From assembly GCA_017625565.1 (NCBI GenBank), contig JAGAKN010000005.1:1-44638 (forward strand): a stretch of DNA of 44,638 bases, written 5' to 3'. Numbering within the stretch: the stretch's first letter is position 1; each line of letters opens with the position of its first letter. The notes beneath the pieces are model-generated. The model was not told the origin of the DNA, ran no database searches, and saw only the letters and a list, made by a program, of their open reading frames with translations. The stretch comes from Clostridia bacterium (GTDB taxonomy: Bacteria > Bacillota > Clostridia > Christensenellales > Borkfalkiaceae). The position numbers were made by a program, and so were the translations under genes. Shown here piece after piece: positions 22,756-30,540 of this stretch.

Positions 22756-24567
22756 TTAGTTTGCAAAAATCGGGTGACCGTAATAGGTTTCGGATTCGAT
22801 CGTCCAGTTGTTAAAATCGCGCGCTTTGCCGTTGATTTTATAGACGATTGCGTCGTAGGAATCCAAATTTTTTCTACGTTTCGTCCAAATAAACTTTCTT
22901 TCGGGGGACGCGCCCGTAGAATTGTACGCTCTTTCAATTTCAAATACCGATTGTTTCCAAGCCGTTTTGTCGTAAGCAAGCCCTTCCGATTCGAAGATCG
23001 TCGGCCACAAGTTCTCGTGGGAAACGGGCGCGGAAGAAATCTTTAACGGCGTGTTTGATGCGCCCGACGGTTTTACGAACATTGCGGTAAGCATCGGTTC
23101 GGAAAATCTCGCAAGACGATCGCCGACTTTTCCGTGGTCGCCCAAAATGACGATGGTGGAATCGCGATAGAGCTCGGGGGAAATCGCTTTCATATTCCGC
23201 AAATACGTATTGACGAGCTCCATACTGTTTCTTGCGGAAGCGATAATATCCTTTTTCTCTTTGCCTGTGGCTTTGTTCCATTCGGTATCGTGTTTTGCGT
23301 AATGGCAACCGCTGACGTGGATAAACGAGAAACTCTTTCCATCCGTTGCGGTGAAATTCCCGTCAAAAGCCTTGATATCGTCGTAAGCGTCTTTCAAATC
23401 GTACGACCAAGCGTGATAGCCTTGCAGTTCGTCGCTCGTATACAAAATATATTCGTTGCAAGTGTCGGAGCTAACGCCACCAACCGATTTTTTTAAAGCG
23501 AACGGGAAACTGCGGTAGAGCGACATCTTGGTCAACGCAAGCCCGAATTTGAACGGACGTCTTACGGTTGCGGACAGAGTGTCCTTGGTCGTTTCGACGG
23601 CGTTTTCAATGTAATTAGGCATGTCGTTTGCGTTGCTGTAATCGTAATACGCTTCGCTGTATAAACGTATGGAATAGCCTGCGTCGTGCAAAGCATTCAG
23701 CGTTTGGTTGTTATTATATACGTCGTGGAAGTACGCGATATGATCGCCTTCCGCATGGTCGTATTCAATACCCGACATCATATACCCGATGGACGGGAAG
23801 GTGTAGCCGTACATAGACAGGGCGTCGTTGTAGAAGGTAAAGCCGTCTAACTCCGCAAACATTTCGGGATATTTTTGCATTGCCGGTTCGGCGTATAAAA
23901 CGGTGTCGAAACGGTCGACGCAAATGACGATGACGTTGCGGTTGTTGCTTACCGTTTCAATGCCTTTGTTCGTCAAGAAACGGGGCTTGTCTTCGTATTT
24001 CCCGTACACGCGCTCGATTGCAGAGGAATACGCGCCTTTCGTATTGATGGAAAGGACGGTGAAATTCATAAGTTGTGTCGCCGTGATTGCAATCGTTAAA
24101 ATCAACGCGCCAAGTTGCATAATACTTCTTTGTTTTACCAAGCGGTACGCAACGATGACGCCTGCGATCACGAGCACCCAAACCGCCGTATTCCAAACAT
24201 ACGTCCAGGTAGAAATCTTATCGCCCATTTCGTCGCCTGCAAGGGACGTGAGCCCAATATTGAGATAATTGCCTTGCAAGAAAAACATCAAAAGCAACCC
24301 GATAAAGAGCGGGTATGCGTATTGATATACGCACGCAGGCACAAAAAATAAGATACAGAAAATCAATATCGCAAGCAAAGTTGCGTATAAGGTCTGTATC
24401 CCGATAAATTCCTTAAAGGAGAAAGAAATTTCTTCAATGTTATTGCAATAGATTTCAAAGGGAGCAACGATAAAAATCATTGCCGAAAAGACGACGGATA
24501 ATAAAATAATCGAAAGCAAACGGGAGTTTCTCTCCGCCGTAAAAAATTTTCTTTGTTTCTTTTCCAT
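22756..24567 (-). CDS. LtaS-like sulfatase-fold membrane protein (phosphoglycerol transferase type)
   Basis: 603 aa. A basic start is followed by about five membrane spans (to residue 190), then an extracellular alkaline-phosphatase/sulfatase-type domain. Motifs are VIVICVDRFD, GYTFPSIGYMMSG with the likely threonine nucleophile, FIHVSGCHYAKHD and IVILGDHGKVGDR (metal ligands). Related enzymes move phosphoglycerol or phosphoethanolamine head groups onto lipoteichoic acid, glycans or lipids. The downstream TagF-type fusion and LicC-like gene support a teichoic acid role. First gene of the operon, with a consensus promoter. Confidence 0.85.
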   Translation of the reverse strand: MEKKQRKFFTAERNSRLLSIILLSVVFSAMIFIVAPFEIYCNNIEEISFSFKEFIGIQTLYATLLAILIFCILFFVPACVYQYAYPLFIGLLLMFFLQGNYLNIGLTSLAGDEMGDKISTWTYVWNTAVWVLVIAGVIVAYRLVKQRSIMQLGALILTIAITATQLMNFTVLSINTKGAYSSAIERVYGKYEDKPRFLTNKGIETVSNNRNVIVICVDRFDTVLYAEPAMQKYPEMFAELDGFTFYNDALSMYGYTFPSIGYMMSGIEYDHAEGDHIAYFHDVYNNNQTLNALHDAGYSIRLYSEAYYDYSNANDMPNYIENAVETTKDTLSATVRRPFKFGLALTKMSLYRSFPFALKKSVGGVSSDTCNEYILYTSDELQGYHAWSYDLKDAYDDIKAFDGNFTATDGKSFSFIHVSGCHYAKHDTEWNKATGKEKKDIIASARNSMELVNTYLRNMKAISPELYRDSTIVILGDHGKVGDRLARFSEPMLTAMFVKPSGASNTPLKISSAPVSHENLWPTIFESEGLAYDKTAWKQSVFEIERAYNSTGASPERKFIWTKRRKNLDSYDAIVYKINGKARDFNNWTIESETYYGHPIFAN

Positions 24568-24596
24568 AAGTCCCTACTTTTCTGCCGTAAAAAAGC

Positions 24597-24647
24597 AATA
24601 TAATTTAAATTAAATTATATTATAAAGTATTTTAACGATTTTGTCAA
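24597..24647 (-). promoter_or_regulatory. Promoter of the LtaS-like operon with an overlapping 25-bp dyad
   Basis: On the minus strand TTGACA (24642-24647), 17-base spacer, TATAAT (24619-24624), a perfect consensus. A dyad with 12-bp perfect arms (AATATAATTTAA at 24597-24608, complement at 24610-24621) overlaps the -10 and start point. It is almost all A/T, so chance cannot be excluded. Confidence 0.8.
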
Positions 24648-24692
24648 CTGTTCGATAGACAAAAAAACGAAAAGGGGATTTGGAAATTATGG

Positions 24693-24721
24693 AAAAGAAA
24701 AAACGGCGCTTAAAGCCGTTT
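24693..24721 (-). terminator. Terminator overlapping the end of the veg-like gene
   Basis: AAACGGC (24701-24707) pairs with GCCGTTT (24715-24721), and a T-run follows on the minus strand. The hairpin includes the last codons and stop of the gene. Confidence 0.8.
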
Positions 24722-24949
24722 GATCTTGACGTTGCCACAAAGCACGTCGGAATAGGAGTACGCCGTTTTCCCTAAAAAATCCGCGTCGTCGGGTTTCACC
24801 GTAAACAGCGCGGGGTAGATCCCCGATAATACGCCCGAATAGCTCACGCTTTTGTTCCTGCCTAAATTGACTTTTACGGCGACGCGTTGCGCCGAACAAG
24901 CCCGTACCATTTGTTTGACGTCCTTGATATTTTTTTGCGGTTTAATCAT
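24710..24949 (-). CDS. veg: Veg family protein
   Basis: 79 aa in the Veg family, a small protein of Firmicutes linked to biofilm and spore outgrowth whose biochemical role is unclear. Conserved parts are IKDVKQMVRACSAQRV, VKVNLGRNKSVSYSGVL, a YPALFTVK strand, and the ending TAYSYSDVLCGNVKI. The start MIKPQKN at 24949 is chosen because the longer frame (to 25060) adds residues unlike the family. It is divergent from sipL. In B. subtilis veg neighbours ispE as well, and ispE lies close by here. Confidence 0.88.
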   Translation of the reverse strand: MIKPQKNIKDVKQMVRACSAQRVAVKVNLGRNKSVSYSGVLSGIYPALFTVKPDDADFLGKTAYSYSDVLCGNVKIKRL

Positions 24950-25043
24950 AATAGGAGTATTCCCAAAATAGGAAAAATTATCCGTTTTTATCAAAAAAAT
25001 CTTATTTTTTTCGCGAAAACCGTTCTGTTTTTCAGGAAAAAAG

Positions 25044-25052
25044 CATACGATA
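25044..25052 (+). promoter_or_regulatory. Sigma-E/K-type -10 element upstream of sipL
   Basis: CATACGATA fits the sporulation sigma -10 pattern (CATAnnnTA for sigma-K, close to CATACAnT for sigma-E), 37 bases before the sipL start. The -35 is not clear. Inference. Confidence 0.4.
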
Positions 25053-25088
25053 AAGGGCAATCAAAAACAGAAAAAGGGAGAAGGAATT

Positions 25089-26573
25089 ATGATAAAACCG
25101 CAATTTGAAACCTACCGCTACGTGGGGGAAGTATGTCGTTTACAGGGGCAGTCCGCTGTGGAATGTCGGCTTCCTGGTAGCGAAATTAGCAATATTTTAG
25201 CGGTGCAAGCGCATGCGATCTCGGGCGAGTGTACTTGTTCCGACGGGGAAGTGCAGTACGGCGGAAAGGTGTTGCTTTGTATCGTCTACGAAGATGGGGA
25301 ACGGAAAATTTGTCGTGCGGAACGGGGGGTGGAATTTTTCCATAAAGCGGACGGGAAAGCCGTCACGCCTGCGTGTTTTGCGAAAAACGCTCTGTCGGCG
25401 GAAAATATTTCTTGGCGACGGGAAGGTTCGGGATTATATATTTCTGCGATCGTGGATGCGGAATTGACGGTTTACGGTGGAAAACAAATCGAATATTTAT
25501 CGGGTGGCGACGGGTTGATCGCCAAAACGGACACGGTTGCCGTGTGTAAAACGGTATGCGTATCCGGGGAAACGGAAGGCGAAGACGATTTTGAAACGGA
25601 TTACGTCGGCGATATCCTTTTACACAGCGAAAAGGCGGTTGTACACCGCGTGCAAGCAGGTGGCGGGCAAGTGGATATCGAAGGGGAGTTAGGGCTGAAT
25701 ATTTGCGCCTTAAAAAGCGACGACAGCCTTTGCTCGTACGAACGTTTGATTCCGTTCAAAATGCAAATTCCGTCCGAAGAAGCGTTCGGGACGATTACGA
25801 GTAGCGCTCGGGTAGAAGTGAAATCGGCGACGTTAACGGCAGGGGTAGACGAAGAAAAGGGTAGGAGCAAGATCACGCTCTCGTATTGTCTTTCCGCGGA
25901 TTGTTATCTTTGCGCACAGGAAGAAATTTCCGTGGTAAGCGACGCGTTTTCGCCTTCCGTGGCTTTGACTTTAAAAAGAACGGAAGATGGGGGCAGGTGT
26001 TTGACGAAACACGGAAAATGCACCGAGCGGGTGAGTGGCGTTGCGTTGATCAACCCCGTAATCGACGGGGAGTATACTTTGCAATCGGCGACGTTGCCGC
26101 GCGCGGAAATCGTTTGTAGAAAGGGCGAAAACGGGTTGGAAGCGGAAGGGCTTTTGCAGGCGGAAATCTTGCTTGTCGGTGCGGACGGTGGACATCGTTC
26201 GACGACGCTCTCGTTGCCGTTCGTATTCCCGTTGGGGGAAGTTGGCGACGATGCGGAAGGGGAGTGCATGGTTTGCGGATTGAACGTACGGCGCAAAAAG
26301 GAGGGCGAAACGGAAGCCGAAGCGACGGTGAAGTGCAGTTTCCGCGTGTTTGAAAAACGTACTTGGGGCTACGTTTCCGCGCTGGAAGAAGGGGAAACTT
26401 GCGACGAACCCGATTGCGCATTTTCCGTATTTATTGCACGCGCAGGAGAAGATTTGTGGCAAATATCCAAGCGGTTGAACTGTCCGCCTGACGAACTCCA
26501 AAAACACAACCCGAATTTGGAGTTTCCCTTAAAAGAGAGCGAGAAAATTTACGTTTATCGGCAAATTCGGTAA
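25089..26573 (+). CDS. sipL: SPOCS (DUF3794) plus LysM spore protein, SipL-like
   Basis: 494 aa, with about three DUF3794/SPOCS beta domains (around residues 30-110, 155-230, 290-380) and a C-terminal LysM domain (FSVFIARAGEDLWQISKRLN, then CPPDELQKHNPN). This is the layout of Clostridium SipL, which anchors the SpoIVA coat basement layer to the forespore during endospore formation. There is no signal peptide, as expected for a mother-cell protein. AAAGGGAGAAGG precedes the ATG. It diverges from veg and is followed by ispE, a familiar Clostridia neighbourhood. Confidence 0.88.
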   Translation: MIKPQFETYRYVGEVCRLQGQSAVECRLPGSEISNILAVQAHAISGECTCSDGEVQYGGKVLLCIVYEDGERKICRAERGVEFFHKADGKAVTPACFAKNALSAENISWRREGSGLYISAIVDAELTVYGGKQIEYLSGGDGLIAKTDTVAVCKTVCVSGETEGEDDFETDYVGDILLHSEKAVVHRVQAGGGQVDIEGELGLNICALKSDDSLCSYERLIPFKMQIPSEEAFGTITSSARVEVKSATLTAGVDEEKGRSKITLSYCLSADCYLCAQEEISVVSDAFSPSVALTLKRTEDGGRCLTKHGKCTERVSGVALINPVIDGEYTLQSATLPRAEIVCRKGENGLEAEGLLQAEILLVGADGGHRSTTLSLPFVFPLGEVGDDAEGECMVCGLNVRRKKEGETEAEATVKCSFRVFEKRTWGYVSALEEGETCDEPDCAFSVFIARAGEDLWQISKRLNCPPDELQKHNPNLEFPLKESEKIYVYRQIR

Positions 26574-26610
26574 AATTTGCAAAAAAATCACGGGATAACG
26601 GCTTAAAATA

Positions 26611-26639
26611 TTGTTTTTTAGGAAAAAATATGCTACAAT
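26611..26639 (+). promoter_or_regulatory. Promoter of ispE
   Basis: TTGTTT (26611-26616), 17-base spacer, TACAAT (26634-26639), about 60 bases upstream of the start codon. Confidence 0.7.
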
Positions 26640-26698
26640 AAAACCGAACGATCCGGGCGACGGGCAACGTGTTCCGTCGCCTTCTTCGGGTAAGACGA

Positions 26699-27661
26699 AT
26701 GAGAAAAGTAAAGATAAAAGCTTATGCAAAAGTAAATCTCACCTTGGAAATCGTTGGTGCGAAAGACGGGTATCATTTATTGGATTCGTTGGTCGCCAGC
26801 GTCGATTTATTCGATCTCGTCGTGTTGACGAAACGCAAGGACAAGCTGAGTCGCGTTGTGATGAAAGGGCTTGGTAGCGAGAGTATTCCCCCCGAACGGA
26901 ACAACGCCTTAAAGTCTGCGGAAGCGTTTTCGGCACGTTTCGGGGTAAACGGCGCGGATATTACGATCTATCGGAACATTCCCGTGGGCGCAGGCTTGGG
27001 CAGTTCTTCCGCGGATATTGCAGGGGTACTCAACGGGATGGCGAAACTCTACGGCGTGGACGAGAAAGAAAGCGTCGCGGAAATTGCCGACGAGATGGGT
27101 AGCGACGCGCGGTATATGCTAACGGGCGGATTTGCGCGCATGCAAGGCAGGGGAGAACGGGTGACGCCACTCCCGATAGATACAAAATTGTATATGTTGT
27201 TGCTTTGCCCGAAATCGGGTGTTTCCGCAGGGGAATGTTATAAGGAGTACGACGCTTTGCATGCGGAAAACGACGATTTGGGAACGCCAGGCGCTCTTTC
27301 CACGACGGAAAACTGTATTCGCGCGCTTGCCGACGGAAGGGAAAACGACGTGGGCAGGTATTTGATGAACGATTTATACTTGCCTGCTACGCGCCTAAAC
27401 GGCGACGTGAAAAAAGCCTACGACGAAGCGCAGGCGTTTTCGCCGACGGGGGCGGTGATGACGGGCTCGGGCAGTTGCGTTTTGGCGACGTTTGCAACGA
27501 AAGAGCTTTGCGAATGGGCAAAGAGCCGTTATCGTGGGAAGTTCCGTACGTACGTGGTACAAACGGTAATCCCGGGCAAAGGAAAAAATACGGACGAATG
27601 GCAAAACCCGTTTGGATTATCGGAAACGGAACGGGCGTTATTCGACGAAAAAAAAGAATAA
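26699..27661 (+). CDS. ispE: 4-diphosphocytidyl-2-C-methyl-D-erythritol kinase
   Basis: 320 aa GHMP kinase of the MEP isoprenoid pathway, phosphorylating CDP-ME with ATP. Motifs are the opening VKIKAYAKVNLTLEIVG with the catalytic lysine region, the ATP loop PVGAGLGSSSADIAGVL, the catalytic aspartate near EMGSDARYMLTGG, and the C-terminal GAVMTGSGSCVLATF. The start at 26699 fits the family; GTG 26669 would add ten unlikely residues. It ends with a short acidic tail after the usual end. Confidence 0.95.
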   Translation: MRKVKIKAYAKVNLTLEIVGAKDGYHLLDSLVASVDLFDLVVLTKRKDKLSRVVMKGLGSESIPPERNNALKSAEAFSARFGVNGADITIYRNIPVGAGLGSSSADIAGVLNGMAKLYGVDEKESVAEIADEMGSDARYMLTGGFARMQGRGERVTPLPIDTKLYMLLLCPKSGVSAGECYKEYDALHAENDDLGTPGALSTTENCIRALADGRENDVGRYLMNDLYLPATRLNGDVKKAYDEAQAFSPTGAVMTGSGSCVLATFATKELCEWAKSRYRGKFRTYVVQTVIPGKGKNTDEWQNPFGLSETERALFDEKKE

Positions 27662-27676
27662 AAAGGAAAGGAAAAT

Positions 27677-28636
27677 ATGGAAGAACGGATTATTGACGAC
27701 GAATACGGCAGGGGTATTCGCTTGAAGAAGACGAAAGAAGGCTACGTGGACGTCACGGACGAGCTTGCCGAACAGGAAGAACAGGAAGTGCCCACGCAAG
27801 AAACGGAAAATGAAACGGCGGACGAAATCGCGTTTGAATTCCCGATGATGGACACGGACGAAGACGACGAAGACTTGGTGGGGCTTTCTCCTGAAGAAGC
27901 GCTTGCGCTCCGTCAGAAAAAGGAAGCGGAACTCGCGCAAAGAAAGGCGGATTACGATAGGCTTTGCCAAGAAGGGGAAGCGTTGTTGCAATCGGGTAGT
28001 TTTCACGCGTCTGAGTTAAAGTACGAAAAAGCGCTTGCGTTAGACGAAGAAGCAACGGAAGCATCCGTTGGGTATTGGCGAGCAAAGACGTCCGATTTTG
28101 CCGAACCCGACGTATTGATCGACGAGTACGTCGAGGCGGGAATTGAGAGTTTGGAATACGACTTGGGCTACGATGCGTCGGAAATCATCAAACGGGAGTA
28201 TCGCGCGGTGTTTGAAAAACGAATACGGGAGTTAGAAGCGGAAGAGAAACCGCTTGCAGAAGAAGTAGAAGGAAAAATCCAACTCCGTCGAGGGTATTTA
28301 AAAGAACGGGTAAAGAAAGCGGGGATTGCGTTTGCGATTGCAACCGTACCGATGCTCGTGGCGCTCGTTTTGACAGTCGTGTTCGGGTTGAAGAATTTTT
28401 CCACGCCCGATTCCGCGTATATCCTCCCGACCATTGTAATTGCCGGGGTGACCGTTGTGTTGTTTATCGTGTTTGCAGTGTTTACGAACAAGTTTATCAA
28501 CGCTTGTCGTATGCGTCGCGCGAACGAGAAACTTGCGTCTACAGAAGACGGGGAAACGCTGGTGTATATTCGGGATAAAAAGGAATTGTATCAAGCATTG
28601 TTAATTACCGTAGACGAAACGTCGCAGGAAGAATAA
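27677..28636 (+). CDS. Hypothetical protein with acidic N-terminus, TPR-like part and two membrane spans
   Basis: 319 aa of unrecognised family. Residues 1-70 are very acidic (EEQEEQEVPTQETENETADE). Residues about 90-140 look like one TPR-type helical hairpin (LCQEGEALLQSGSFHASELKYEKA). Two hydrophobic spans follow near residues 215-240 and 250-280 (AFAIATVPMLVALVLTVVF and IVIAGVTVVLFIVFAVF), then a short cytoplasmic tail. AAAGGAAAGG gives a ribosome binding site 15 bases after ispE, so it is probably co-transcribed. A terminator follows. Role unknown. Confidence 0.8.
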   Translation: MEERIIDDEYGRGIRLKKTKEGYVDVTDELAEQEEQEVPTQETENETADEIAFEFPMMDTDEDDEDLVGLSPEEALALRQKKEAELAQRKADYDRLCQEGEALLQSGSFHASELKYEKALALDEEATEASVGYWRAKTSDFAEPDVLIDEYVEAGIESLEYDLGYDASEIIKREYRAVFEKRIRELEAEEKPLAEEVEGKIQLRRGYLKERVKKAGIAFAIATVPMLVALVLTVVFGLKNFSTPDSAYILPTIVIAGVTVVLFIVFAVFTNKFINACRMRRANEKLASTEDGETLVYIRDKKELYQALLITVDETSQEE

Positions 28637-28671
28637 GACGAAAATATAACGAAAATATACGAAAATATACG

Positions 28672-28710
28672 AAAAACGCGAAAAAAACGACTTGCTTTTT
28701 CGCGTTTTTT
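28672..28710 (+). terminator. Terminator after the TPR/membrane gene
   Basis: AAAAACGCGAAAAA (28672-28685) pairs with TTTTTCGCGTTTTT (28696-28709), closing with a T-run. It is preceded by short tandem repeats of ACGAAAATAT at about 28638-28672. Confidence 0.88.
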
Positions 28711-28716
28711 TGTGTT

Positions 28717-28738
28717 TTATAGTATTTGAATACTATAA
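28717..28738. promoter_or_regulatory. Perfect 22-bp palindrome upstream of the ABC exporter (probable operator)
   Basis: Arms TTATAGTATT and AATACTATAA around a TG centre, ending 15 bases before the -35 box. The shape is typical of MarR/TetR-type operators. No such regulator gene is adjacent, so the binder is unknown. Confidence 0.65.
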
Positions 28739-28753
28739 AGAATAGAAAAATTC

Positions 28754-28782
28754 TTGCATTCGTCGGTCTTTCGTGGTATAAT
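28754..28782 (+). promoter_or_regulatory. Promoter of the heterodimeric ABC exporter
   Basis: TTGCAT (28754-28759), 17-base spacer, TATAAT (28777-28782). The start codon ATG is at 28792, so the transcript would be leaderless or nearly so, and no Shine-Dalgarno is present. Confidence 0.75.
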
Positions 28783-28791
28783 GAAATCCGT

Positions 28792-30540
28792 ATGAAGAAG
28801 ATTTTGACGTATTTCAAACCGTATAAAGGGCGCGCGCTACTTGGGCCGTTGTTCAAATTGCTCGAAGCCACGTTCGAGCTGTTGGTTCCGTTCGTTGTCG
28901 CGCTCATTGTAGACAAGGGACTGGGCGCGCAGGTCGACGGGGAGTACCCGTTCGCGGACAAGCCGTATATTTTCGGGGCGTGCGCTTTGCTTGGCGCGTT
29001 CGGGATTGTCGGGTTGCTCTTTTCGGTGACGGCGCAGTACTTTTCTGCGCGGACGGCAACGGGAGTTTCCGCGGGAGTTCGGAAAGATTTGTTCCGTAAA
29101 ATGCAATCTTTGAGTTATAAAGACGTCGACAATCTCGGCGAAGCGACAATGCTCACACGAATGACGAGCGACGTAGACAAACTGCAAACGGGCATCAACC
29201 TGTTCTTGCGGTTGTTCCTGCGTTCGCCGTTTATCGTGTTCGGGGCGATGGTATGCGCGTTGATTATCGACCGTGGCGCGTTCGGGATTTTTGCGGTATC
29301 GATCGTCGCGCTCGCGATCGTGGTTTACACCGTGATGTTGGCGTGTATGCCACTCTACAAAAAATCGCAAGCCAAACTCGACGACGTTTTGCTTTCCACG
29401 CGTGAGAATTTAACGGGGACGAGAGTGCTCCGCGCGTTTTGTCGCGAAGAGAGCGAACGGGGGATTTTCGACGCGCGGAACGAGCGGTTGAATAAGAGCC
29501 GTAAGTTCGTCGGCGGGATTTCGGCGATCACCAACCCGTTGACGTTTGTGATGATCAATTTGGCGACCATTTGGCTTTTGTACGCAGGGGCGATCCGTGT
29601 GGAAAGCGGTCGGCTTACCCAAGGCGAAGTGATTGCGCTCTATAATCTGATGGGGCAAATTTTAATCGAGTTGATCAAGCTCGCGAACTTGATCGTCACG
29701 GTCACCAAAGCGATGGCTTGCGGTAGTCGAATTGAGAGCGTTTTGAAAATGCAACCGTCGATACGCTTATGCGAGGACAGCGACGGGGAGGCGGGTGCGC
29801 CGTTTATCGTCTATGAAAAGGTTTGCGCGCGCTATAACGACGGTGGCGAAGAAGCGTTAAGCGACGTTTCTTTTACTGTGGAAAAGGGCGAAACGGTCGG
29901 GATAATCGGCGGTACGGGTTCGGGGAAAACCACACTCGTGCAGTTGTTGCCACATTTTTACGACGTGAGCGCAGGACGGATTAGCGTCGACGGGCGCGAT
30001 GTTTGCGAAAAGGGAATGCAACCGTTCTTGCGGGAACGGATCGGCGTTGTTCCGCAAAAAGCACAGTTGTTCAAGGGCACGATACGGGAAAATTTGTCGT
30101 GGGGGAAAGCGAACGCTACGGACGAAGAATTGTACGAAGCGTTGCGCATAGCTCAAGCTGAAACGTTCGTGCGCGAAAAGGGCGGATTGGACGCGCCCGT
30201 TGAACAGGGCGGAAAAAATTTCTCGGGTGGACAAAAGCAACGCTTGACGATCGCGCGCGCGGTCGTGCGCGAGCCGGAGATTTTGATTTTAGACGATTCG
30301 TCGTCGGCGCTCGATTATGCTACGGACGCGTCGTTGCGACAAGAAATCTCGAAATTGCCGATGACGGTGTTTATCGTTTCCCAACGTACTTCGTCGGTGC
30401 GGAACGCGGATAAAATCGTTGTTTTAGACGACGGAAAAGTGGTCGGGATCGGCAAACACGACGAATTATTAACGACTTGCGAAGTCTATCGCGAAATTTA
30501 CGATTCGCAATACGACGTCGAGAAAGGGGGTGCGGTATGA
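28792..30540 (+). CDS. Heterodimeric ABC exporter, subunit with degenerate Walker B
   Basis: 582 aa: six-span exporter domain (about 1-320) followed by an ATPase domain with Walker A GGTGSGKTT, signature FSGGQKQR and Walker B ILILDDSSSALD, where the catalytic glutamate is replaced by aspartate. This is the mark of the degenerate half in TM287/288- or BmrCD-type multidrug or lipid exporters. The start at 28792 (MKKILTYFKPYKG) fits the family; the upstream in-frame ATG at 28726 precedes the promoter. Its stop overlaps the partner's start. Substrate unknown. Confidence 0.93.
   Translation: MKKILTYFKPYKGRALLGPLFKLLEATFELLVPFVVALIVDKGLGAQVDGEYPFADKPYIFGACALLGAFGIVGLLFSVTAQYFSARTATGVSAGVRKDLFRKMQSLSYKDVDNLGEATMLTRMTSDVDKLQTGINLFLRLFLRSPFIVFGAMVCALIIDRGAFGIFAVSIVALAIVVYTVMLACMPLYKKSQAKLDDVLLSTRENLTGTRVLRAFCREESERGIFDARNERLNKSRKFVGGISAITNPLTFVMINLATIWLLYAGAIRVESGRLTQGEVIALYNLMGQILIELIKLANLIVTVTKAMACGSRIESVLKMQPSIRLCEDSDGEAGAPFIVYEKVCARYNDGGEEALSDVSFTVEKGETVGIIGGTGSGKTTLVQLLPHFYDVSAGRISVDGRDVCEKGMQPFLRERIGVVPQKAQLFKGTIRENLSWGKANATDEELYEALRIAQAETFVREKGGLDAPVEQGGKNFSGGQKQRLTIARAVVREPEILILDDSSSALDYATDASLRQEISKLPMTVFIVSQRTSSVRNADKIVVLDDGKVVGIGKHDELLTTCEVYREIYDSQYDVEKGGAV

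Noticed and set aside
24950..25060. Longer N-terminus for the veg-like protein
   Set aside because: The extra residues do not match the family and lie in the AT-rich divergent promoter region.
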